From an uncultured Draconibacterium sp. (GTDB lineage Bacteria > Bacteroidota > Bacteroidia > Bacteroidales > Prolixibacteraceae): 64,000 bases of DNA. Position numbers and translations under genes: made by a program. The stretch's first letter is position 1, and each line of letters begins with the position of its first letter. Positions 44,301-50,780 of the stretch are shown here, piece by piece. Under the pieces are notes generated by a model. It did no database searches and was not told the origin of the DNA. It worked only from the letters and a program-made list of their open reading frames with translations. The stretch spans positions 4,832,501 to 4,896,500 of the forward strand of contig NZ_OY781884.1 of the NCBI RefSeq assembly GCF_963677155.1, read 5' to 3'.

Positions 44301-44472
44301 TTTCCTTAAAAAAGTTGGTATTCAAAATGCTACCTTTAGTTTAATTGGAGATAACTTATATGTTTGGGACAAACTGAAAGATAAAAGTTTTGATCCAGCT
44401 CAAGCTAGCAGTAACGGTGCTAGATATCCGCTGCAAAGAATCTATACAGTACAAATGAATCTTAAATTTTAA
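41368..44472 (+). CDS. SusC/RagA-family TonB-linked outer-membrane transporter
   Basis: 1034 residues. Signal peptide ending 'PARAQ' (about residue 22), carboxypeptidase-like regulatory domain (28-110, 'VAGLVMSETGEALIGVTVIVKEIPGKGVVTDADGRFKLTGL'), SusC signature 'EEVNALDELVVVGHSTQRKASVVGAI', plug ('SVSNMLGARVPGIIAVTRSGEPG...WIRGISTFGAGSSALVLIDGVEG') and a 22-strand barrel ending in 'YPLQRIYTVQMNLKF'. Imports oligomers across the outer membrane, powered by TonB, with SusD as lid. The ATG at 41368 starts the signal peptide; a TTG four codons earlier is unlikely. Confidence 0.93.
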   Translation: MNKYIIAIAFLLGIFCQLPARAQSDLTVAGLVMSETGEALIGVTVIVKEIPGKGVVTDADGRFKLTGLEKDHTLIFSYIGYEKQELKVTKTNERIRITLNEEVNALDELVVVGHSTQRKASVVGAIANVEVKDLKVPATSVSNMLGARVPGIIAVTRSGEPGKDFSEFWIRGISTFGAGSSALVLIDGVEGDMNTLDPEDIESFSILKDASATAVYGVRGANGVVLITTKRGRAGKLSVNLKMNSGYSYSPRMPEYVDANQYAALANEAALSRGIEPIYNAVDLQLFRSGIDPDLHPNVNWRDVILKDYTMNQQVHLSASGGGQAARYYMSLGVLSKDALFKQDAGINKYDTNVNYKQYNFRANIDMNLTKSTIMSLGLETILVTQNYPGFGNDSQSLWDAQANMTPVTVPIMFSTGQVPAYGSNNDQVSPYVLLNYTGYRKFYKNTNNLTLQFEQDLGMLTQGLKFTALFSINANSEMTSSRAKTPALYYALGRKRDGSLSMEKKRDAADPVFSVDTYVDRKYYLEAHANYERVFDKVHRVTGLFHYYQEDYISSYDRSIPWDPKPLTDLTAIPKRYLGFSGRATYSYQDTYMVEGNVGYTGSEAFENGKKFGIFPAISIGWIPTQYAAVKNAVPFLNYLKFRGSYGKVGNDRMDVRFPYLTLMGETGSGLWRSGSGYTETQVGSSNLRWETATKSNFGIDAKFFKESIDVTVDFFKDVRSGIYQQRQSIPAEMGLVSLPFANVGKMKSWGIDGHISYTKQFNKETYMILRANFTQSKNKVLEYEESIVRYPYQSSVGYQWEINRGLIALGLFEDEADVMNSPKQTFGGDVLPGDIKYKDVNGDGVIDDYDVVPLEYSSKAPQIQYGFATEFGWKNWNLSVLFEGVSRIKYFSGGNGFFPFVGKETGNVLSDVADQSKRWTSAEISGDPATENPNARFPRLSYGSNPNNNRNSTFWLNDGSYLRLKNVQLSYQTKANFLKKVGIQNATFSLIGDNLYVWDKLKDKSFDPAQASSNGARYPLQRIYTVQMNLKF

Positions 44473-44483
44473 CACACATTACA

Positions 44484-46475
44484 ATGAAGATAATAAATTG
44501 GATATACAATAGAGGCTTTTTAGCGTTGGTTTTTGGCCTTTTAGTATTTACCTCGTGTGAAAAGTACATCGATATTGATAAATATGTGTATGACAAAACA
44601 ACTATCGATTCTATATTCTTTTCTAAAACCAAAACCTTTGAATATATAAATGGGGCAGCAGAATTATTAAAAAATGAATCGAACTTTGTTGGAGACTGGG
44701 ATGGTAAAGCTGATTTCCCGACTGGTATGGGGGCTGACGAGGCAATTCAGCCATGGGTAAATGCAGACCATCCGGGAAGTTGTTTGGTGGTTGATCAGGT
44801 CTCCCCTCGAGATACAAAGAATGTTAATCCGTGGCCGGATTATTACAAAGGAATTCGTAAAGCAAACATCATTCTGAGCCGGATTGATGCTAACCCGGAA
44901 TTAACAGATTCAGAGATGAGGGATTATAAAGGACTAGCTTACTTTTTGAGAGCTTACTTCTATTATGGCCTGGTACGTTTATATGGCCCGGTTCCTATTT
45001 TACCCGACGAACCTTTCGATACTGATGCATCGGTACAGGAGACTTCTTTTGAGCGGTCATCGTATGACGATTGTGTGGAATATATTTGCGAGAATATGGA
45101 AATGGCTGCACAGTTGCTTCCCCGTGATCGCGAAATAGCCTACCAGTTTATGCCAACTAAAGGTGCCGCAATGGCTGTTATTGCACGTATGCGACTTTAT
45201 TCTGCCAGTCCATTGTATAATGGTAATACGTATTATGCCGACTGGAAACGTAGTGATGACACTCCATTTATTTCTCAAACAGAGGATCCTGCACGCTGGG
45301 GAAAGGCAGCTGCAGCATTTAAGCGGATTATTGATTTAGGAAAATATGAGCTTTACACTGAATCCCGAATTGAAAATGACCGGAATACGGGAACTTTACC
45401 GCTTCCTGATACTAATGATCCAAATCTGAAGTCACAGAGTTTCCCTGATGGCGCGGCAGATATTGACCCTTATTTGTCTTACAGAGCACTATTCGACGGC
45501 TCGGTAACACCTGACCGAAATCCAGAGTTGATTTATTTTTGTGTGGAATCTAATATAAATACTCGTTTTTCTTTCCCTTCAAAGCAAGGAGGAAATAGTA
45601 CGCTCAGTGTGCCTAAAGACGTAGTTGATGCTTTTAGTATGGCTGATGGAAGATCGTTCAGCGAGGCTACTGATGTGGAAAAATCATGGAAGGCTGTTGG
45701 TACCGGTCAAACATTTTCTGAAAACTATGTACTTAGTGCCGACCGCGCCTACATGGATGATAATCGTGAACCACGCTACTATGTTTCCATTGGTTTTAAT
45801 TATTGTGTATGGCCAGGTACGTCTTATCGTGGTACAACTGCCGGAACAACAAATTTGGCTGCCACTTATTACAAGGATGGTAACGCCCGCGGTAGTGATT
45901 TTAACTCCAACCGCACAGGGTACACTGTTCGCAAATGGGTAAACCAGGAAGATTGCAGAACATGGGATGGAAGTGTAAAGACCAAATATTATCCAATTTT
46001 TCGTTATGCAGAAGTATTGTTAGGCTATGTTGAAGCTATGAATGAAATTACCGATTCATATACCGATGAGGCTACCGGGATAACGGTATCAAGAGATGTT
46101 AATGAAATGGTAAAATACTTTAACCAGATTCGTTATCGTGCAGGTTTGCCAGGAATAACAGAAGCAGAGGCAGCAAATTACGAGACCATGAAGGAATTGA
46201 TCAAACACGAATGGCAGATAGAATTCTTCTTTGAGGATCATCGCTATTATGATCTCCGCCGTTGGATGGATGCCCCGGAAGCTATGAGTAAACCAGTTAC
46301 CGGACTGGATGTGAGTGCTAAGTCTTCAGAACGTGAAAGCTTTTATATGTCGAAGATTTGGAACACAGAAACAGCAATGAAGCGTGTTTGGGATAACAAG
46401 ATGTATTTCTTTCCAATAAGTCAAAACGTGTTGGATAAGAACGGTAAGCTGGTTCAAAATCCGGGCTGGTATTAG
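44484..46475 (+). CDS. RagB/SusD-family surface lipoprotein
   Basis: 663 residues. Lipobox 'FTSC' near Cys25. TPR-rich SusD core: 'YYKGIRKANIILSRID', 'GLAYFLRAYFYYGLVRLYGPVPILPDEPFD', 'KGAAMAVIARMRLYSASPLYNG' and C-terminal 'ELIKHEWQIEFFFEDHRYYDLRRWMDAPEAMS'. It binds the glycan or other ligand and forms the lid on the SusC barrel encoded 11 bases upstream. Longer than the usual ~550 residues because of an insertion near 290-440. Confidence 0.93.
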   Translation: MKIINWIYNRGFLALVFGLLVFTSCEKYIDIDKYVYDKTTIDSIFFSKTKTFEYINGAAELLKNESNFVGDWDGKADFPTGMGADEAIQPWVNADHPGSCLVVDQVSPRDTKNVNPWPDYYKGIRKANIILSRIDANPELTDSEMRDYKGLAYFLRAYFYYGLVRLYGPVPILPDEPFDTDASVQETSFERSSYDDCVEYICENMEMAAQLLPRDREIAYQFMPTKGAAMAVIARMRLYSASPLYNGNTYYADWKRSDDTPFISQTEDPARWGKAAAAFKRIIDLGKYELYTESRIENDRNTGTLPLPDTNDPNLKSQSFPDGAADIDPYLSYRALFDGSVTPDRNPELIYFCVESNINTRFSFPSKQGGNSTLSVPKDVVDAFSMADGRSFSEATDVEKSWKAVGTGQTFSENYVLSADRAYMDDNREPRYYVSIGFNYCVWPGTSYRGTTAGTTNLAATYYKDGNARGSDFNSNRTGYTVRKWVNQEDCRTWDGSVKTKYYPIFRYAEVLLGYVEAMNEITDSYTDEATGITVSRDVNEMVKYFNQIRYRAGLPGITEAEAANYETMKELIKHEWQIEFFFEDHRYYDLRRWMDAPEAMSKPVTGLDVSAKSSERESFYMSKIWNTETAMKRVWDNKMYFFPISQNVLDKNGKLVQNPGWY

Positions 46476-46505
46476 AATGTATTAATTTAAAAATGAGACA
46501 ATAAA

Positions 46506-47414
46506 ATGAAAAAAATAATATTATTTTCTTTATCACTTGTAGCTTTATTCGTTGGATGCGAAGAGGACGAATCTCCGATGAATAAAGAGTTGTTCCCGCA
46601 GAAAGTATACATTGTCGGAGCTAGAGATCGGGTTATTGATCGGGATGTTGATCTGGGGAGTTCACCGGATACGATTTCTGTTTCTGTTGCAGTAAGTGGT
46701 TCCCTACCTCTGGAAAGGGATGTAACGGTTACGCTTGGTGAAAACCCTGATGAAATAACTCTGTATAATGCTAGAAATGTTTCAGGAGAGGCTGTGCAAT
46801 ATCAGAAACCCGAAGAGGCCATTTATAGTTATCCTCTAGATCAGGTGACTATTAAAAGCGGAGATATTTACAGTACATATCCAATCGTTATCAATCCGGC
46901 AACATTGCAGCCTGATTCCCTGTACATGATTCCGTTACGTTTGACTTCAATCTCGGATTATGAATTGGCAGAGAATGATACAACCGTATTGGTTAAACTA
47001 AATTTGACAAATGACTATGCCGGATTGTATTATGTTGAGGGGATATTAAAAAATACCACAGATGCAAATGATTCTTTGGTTTATAAAATGGCCAGAAATC
47101 TAATAGCAACCGACAATGGTAGTACCGTGCGTATGTTCCACTTTAATAATGAAACTAAAGATTATCGTTCTGATTATGCTTTTAAGATTGCAGTAAATGA
47201 GGCTGACAGTACCTTGAGCTATGCTACCTGGGATCAGTTTACAATTCACGATGGAGGAGGTATGTATTATCCAAGTGTGAGATTATATGATTTTTGGTAT
47301 GAGTACGACAACAACGGAACCCGCTGGCGGGCCGAAGGAGTGATGTACAATGAACGTAAATCAATGGAAGACCAGTACCAGCTTGATGACTGGTTAGAAG
47401 AACACGGGAAATAG
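46506..47414 (+). CDS. DUF1735/DUF4361-type surface lipoprotein of the SusCD operon
   Basis: 302 residues. Lipobox 'FVGC' (Cys18). Residues about 30-160 match the BT_3987-like DUF1735 beta-sandwich ('VSVAVSGSLPLERDVTVTLGENPDEITLYN', 'YPIVINPATLQPDSLYMIPLRLTSISDYELAENDTTVLVKLNL'); the C-terminal half ('GLYYVEGILKNTTDAND...DYRSDYAFKIAVNEADSTLSYATWDQF') resembles DUF4361. Such proteins follow SusD in many loci and are taken as extra glycan-binding lipoproteins. Last gene of the operon; a terminator follows. Confidence 0.82.
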   Translation: MKKIILFSLSLVALFVGCEEDESPMNKELFPQKVYIVGARDRVIDRDVDLGSSPDTISVSVAVSGSLPLERDVTVTLGENPDEITLYNARNVSGEAVQYQKPEEAIYSYPLDQVTIKSGDIYSTYPIVINPATLQPDSLYMIPLRLTSISDYELAENDTTVLVKLNLTNDYAGLYYVEGILKNTTDANDSLVYKMARNLIATDNGSTVRMFHFNNETKDYRSDYAFKIAVNEADSTLSYATWDQFTIHDGGGMYYPSVRLYDFWYEYDNNGTRWRAEGVMYNERKSMEDQYQLDDWLEEHGK

Positions 47415-47428
47415 GTGTTAGGAAAGGG

Positions 47429-47457
47429 AAGTAGGGCAGTTTTGCCCTACTTTTCTT
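47429..47457 (+). terminator. Terminator of the SusCD operon
   Basis: Perfect 10-bp stem AAGTAGGGCA / TGCCCTACTT (47429-47438, 47443-47452) with a 4-base loop, followed by TTCTT, 15 bases after the last stop codon. Confidence 0.85.
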
Positions 47458-47729
47458 GCGATATCTTATTCTACTACAAAAACGGATGTATAGTTCAAAA
47501 TATCTTTTTTAGCCATATAAAAATGTAAAAAACAATACAAGTTAAATGCCCCAAGCGGATTCCTAACTAAAGCACAGTAAGTTTTGAATTACGGAAAGGA
47601 GTACAAGAGAGAAGTCTTTAACTTTAACTCCCGAAAGCCGAAACATTTCGAAAAAAGAGACTTCAAAAATTGATATTAAATTATAGAGGCCAAAAAATTG
47701 AAACGATCAGCCTCCAACGTTGTAAAATT

Positions 47730-48440
47730 ATGAAATTAAAAATGAAATTGAGGTATCGAAAATCTTTCGTTACCATTATTAGCTTAATAAGTATTACTGT
47801 TGTAAGTGTTGTTTTTCAGGGATGTCAAGAAGAATATTTGAATGAAAGTGAAGAATTGCCTTACCTTGAGTTGAGTTCTTTGTTAGAAGGAAATGTAATG
47901 CCTGCTGATTATGAAATTTTGAAACAAGCACAAGTTAGACTTGCTAAATATGTTTCTTCAGAAGATGGTAAATTCGTACTTAAATTAGAATCTGGTAATC
48001 CAGTTAATATATCGAATAACCTGTTCGAGTATTTTCAATCAACAATCAGTAATGCGAACAACATCCTAAAGGATGGCAACTATGAAATTAAGGGCCATTT
48101 GATTCGCAAAAAAAGCCCTGCGAATATATCCAGGCTTAAATCAGGAGTTACCGAGGATCATGGTGATTATTATGTGGCAGCGTCAGGTATTGATTACACA
48201 TGGTATGGAATGAATATAAATGTTAGTCATGAAGATGTCGCCGAATTTCAAGCTGGAACATTTGGTTCATCTTATTTACTATCAAAATATAGGACTGGCG
48301 TTCCACAAGTTGATGCTTGGATACAATCTGCTGAAGCAGTTACGTTCTTTACAGGTCTGCTTAGCAGTGTTTATGACAATGGAGATGGGTTTTCAATTGT
48401 TTGCATTCTTTATGTACCAACATATGCAGTTACGTATTAA
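47730..48440 (+). CDS. Unrecognised secreted lipoprotein with hydrophobic Gly/Tyr-rich C-terminus
   Basis: 236 residues from the ATG at 47730, where a signal peptide begins; lipobox 'FQGC' near Cys32. The middle is hydrophilic and helical (about 55-130). The last ~85 residues differ: 'GDYYVAASGIDYTWYGMNINVS', then an amphipathic helix region 'VDAWIQSAEAVTFFTGLLSSVYDNGDGFSIVCILYVP'. The final 'DNGDG' plus hydrophobic strand recalls the ends of some bacteriocin-like or pore-forming peptides, but I recognise no family. It is followed after 71 bases by a three-helix membrane protein, and the pair ends at a terminator. A secreted toxin with its immunity protein is one possible reading. Confidence 0.55.
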   Translation: MKLKMKLRYRKSFVTIISLISITVVSVVFQGCQEEYLNESEELPYLELSSLLEGNVMPADYEILKQAQVRLAKYVSSEDGKFVLKLESGNPVNISNNLFEYFQSTISNANNILKDGNYEIKGHLIRKKSPANISRLKSGVTEDHGDYYVAASGIDYTWYGMNINVSHEDVAEFQAGTFGSSYLLSKYRTGVPQVDAWIQSAEAVTFFTGLLSSVYDNGDGFSIVCILYVPTYAVTY

Positions 48441-48511
48441 AGAAAGGTTTAATATATAGTATCAAATAAATTGATCGATAATTAGTTAATGTTATATTAA
48501 ACGTTTAAGTT

Positions 48512-48775
48512 ATGAAAATAGAAAAGACATATAAGTCGTATAAAAATCTTCTGTTTGCTGTTTTATGCTTCTTATCAGGCATTTACACATTAACAAATGA
48601 ACAATATAAAAGCTTATATGGTTGGTTTATTTTGGGAATATCCTTTCTTTTTCTATCTACTTTTTGGGGACAAAAGAAATTGAACGTATTCCAACGTAAA
48701 CTTCTTGTAAGTACATCATACATCATTGCAATAGGTTTGATCATTTTAGGCTTGTATAAATTACTAATAACATAA
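48512..48775 (+). CDS. Small three-helix membrane protein (possible immunity protein)
   Basis: 87 residues with hydrophobic helices at about 12-27, 36-51 and 66-85 and a Lys-rich loop 'GQKKLNVFQRK' between the last two. No family recognised. Size, helix count and its place straight after the secreted lipoprotein, before a terminator, are what immunity proteins of small bacteriocins look like; nothing in the sequence proves it. Confidence 0.55.
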   Translation: MKIEKTYKSYKNLLFAVLCFLSGIYTLTNEQYKSLYGWFILGISFLFLSTFWGQKKLNVFQRKLLVSTSYIIAIGLIILGLYKLLIT

Positions 48776-48836
48776 ATCCATATTTAGCGATAGGTGAGTT
48801 ATTAGAGATCAGCTTTTACAATTAATAGCTGTTTTT

Positions 48837-48870
48837 TTACCGGAAGTATTTATGCTTCCGGTAAGTTTTT
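48837..48870 (+). terminator. Terminator after the lipoprotein/membrane-protein pair
   Basis: TTACCGGAAG / CTTCCGGTAA, a perfect 10-bp stem with an 8-base loop, followed by GTTTTT. Confidence 0.8.
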
Positions 48871-49010
48871 CGAGCACAATTGATTTGAACCCGACAAAAG
48901 CTAAAGGCATTGGGAAGGTACAACTACACAACAATGAATATATGCTGTACATAACAAAAAAGGATCTTTTGCAACTCAATGTGGTGCTCGGCAAAAAAAT
49001 AGATATTTAG
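48852..49010 (+). other. Small open frame, probably a gene remnant
   Basis: 52 codons with coding-like text ('GIGKVQLHNNEYMLYITKKDLL...VVLGKKIDI'). Its ATG falls in the loop of the terminator hairpin and the frame is open further upstream, so it looks like the tail of a lost gene rather than a working one. Confidence 0.25.
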
Positions 49011-49093
49011 TGATTTTATGCGTATATTGTTTAAAATCATTGTGTTATCCGTTGTGCATAAAAAAGGTTTTATCATTTGATCGATTAGTACTA

Positions 49094-50698
49094 ATGAAAA
49101 GACATTTTTTTAATATTTTGGTAATTACACTATTTCTCGGAGGTGTCTTCATCACTTCTGGGAAATTTGTAAATACTACAAATACTCCAAAGCTTTACTT
49201 TGTAATTGCAACATTCCTGGTTGTCGTGGCAATTACTGCCAAACATACAAGAAAGATAAATCTCGGTTTTTTATCGAGTAAAGCAACCTTTTGGGGAATA
49301 AGCATTATTTGTTTTATGCAGGCATGTTACGGGCTATGCCAGCTTGCAGGTTGGCTCCCGTCAAATCATGCTAAATTTGCGATAACAGGAAGTTTTGATA
49401 ACCCGGCTGGGTTTGCATCGGTTTTGGCAATTGGTTTCCCAATAATCCTGTTTTTACTTTCAAAATCAAAAAATGTTGCGAAATATTTGGCAAGTATAAT
49501 ATTGTTGGTGCTTGCAATTGCAGTCTTTTTTTCCGAATCACGTACAGGAATGCTATCAATATTAATATCATCTATAGTTTTCGTGCTATTTCAAGCTAAT
49601 ATTGTGGGTAAATTCCGGCAATTTAGAAATTGTAAACTACTTACAATTGTAATTATGATTTGTTTATTGTCTGGGGCTTACATTTTATATCTTCAAAAAA
49701 AAGACTCAGCAAATGGCCGGCTATTAATATGGAAGGTATCAGCTAAAATGATAAGAGACAAATCTATTTTAGGACACGGATATGGTGCTTTTCAGGCAGA
49801 GTATATGGATTACCAGGCAGTGTATTTTAAAAATAACCCTAATTCAAACTTTACTCAACTGGCCGATAATGTAAAACACCCTTTTAATGAATTTATAAAA
49901 GTTGCCGTTGAGTTCGGATTAATTGGGCTGGCAATTATCCTTTCAATTATTTTGTTTGTTTTATGGAAGCTAATAAAATCAAAGCATGAAAAGAGTGGGC
50001 TTATTTTAAGTGGACTGGTCTCTTTTCTTGTATTTGCATGTTTTTCGTATCCTTTGCAGCATGTGGTAGTTTGGATATTGCTTGCATTTTATCTTTTAAT
50101 GTTTTTGCCATCAAAAGAAATCAGTATAAACAATACTCCCATCTCAGTTATTACAAGAGGTATAATATTTATTGTATGTGTATTATGCTTGTTTTATATA
50201 ACTAAGCAGATACGTGCAGAAATGAAATGGAAAACCATTGCAATAAATTCATTAAGGGGAAATACCGAAAAAATGCTGCCTGAATACAAAAAGTTGTATT
50301 CAACATCGCTAAAACAAAACCCGTTCTTTTTATATAATTATGGTGCAGAACTGAATGTTGCAGGCAAATTTGATACAAGCATCGAAATCCTAAATGAATG
50401 CAAAAAGCGGTTTAATGATTACGATTTACAAATGCTTCTGGCTGACAATTATTACAAAAAAGGCGAAGTTGAGCGAGCAATCGAGGTATATAAGTATGCT
50501 TCGAATATGGTTCCATGTCGATTTTTGCCATTATACAATCAATTCGAAATATATAAAGAAACAGCCCAATACAGCGATGCGGCAAAGTGTGCAAATGATA
50601 TAGTCAACAAGAAAATAAAGATTCCATCATATACAATTCGTTCAATCAAAGCGCAGGCTGAAAGCTATCTGAAAGAAACTGAAAAGCATGCGTGGTAA
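49094..50698 (+). CDS. O-antigen ligase-like (Wzy_C) membrane protein with C-terminal TPR
   Basis: 534 residues from the ATG at 49094 (the frame is open from 49010 but the Cys-rich extension is atypical). Ten or more helices; the family's periplasmic loop lies near 200-275 ('GRLLIWKVSAKMIRDKSILGHGYGAFQAEYMDYQ', 'KHPFNEFIKVAVEFGLIGLAI'), with the Arg and His residues used by Wzy/WaaL enzymes. Residues about 385-520 are TPR-like ('ILNECKKRFNDYDLQMLLADNYYKKGEVERAIEVYKYASNMVP'). WaaL-type enzymes attach glycans to lipid or protein; ligases with TPR tails (PglL/TfpO-like) glycosylate proteins. No glycosyltransferases are adjacent, so target and donor are unknown. Confidence 0.78.
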   Translation: MKRHFFNILVITLFLGGVFITSGKFVNTTNTPKLYFVIATFLVVVAITAKHTRKINLGFLSSKATFWGISIICFMQACYGLCQLAGWLPSNHAKFAITGSFDNPAGFASVLAIGFPIILFLLSKSKNVAKYLASIILLVLAIAVFFSESRTGMLSILISSIVFVLFQANIVGKFRQFRNCKLLTIVIMICLLSGAYILYLQKKDSANGRLLIWKVSAKMIRDKSILGHGYGAFQAEYMDYQAVYFKNNPNSNFTQLADNVKHPFNEFIKVAVEFGLIGLAIILSIILFVLWKLIKSKHEKSGLILSGLVSFLVFACFSYPLQHVVVWILLAFYLLMFLPSKEISINNTPISVITRGIIFIVCVLCLFYITKQIRAEMKWKTIAINSLRGNTEKMLPEYKKLYSTSLKQNPFFLYNYGAELNVAGKFDTSIEILNECKKRFNDYDLQMLLADNYYKKGEVERAIEVYKYASNMVPCRFLPLYNQFEIYKETAQYSDAAKCANDIVNKKIKIPSYTIRSIKAQAESYLKETEKHAW

Positions 50699-50780
50699 TA
50701 TCTAATGTAAGCAAATTTCAAATCCAATAAACTGAACCGAGATTTTTAGAAAACTATCTAACAAAAAATAACGATATAGA

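Noticed and set aside
48809-48994. 61-codon minus-strand frame across the 48.8-49.0 kb gap
   Set aside because: It mirrors the terminator hairpin and a plus-strand remnant, and its Ser/Cys-rich text has no coding character.
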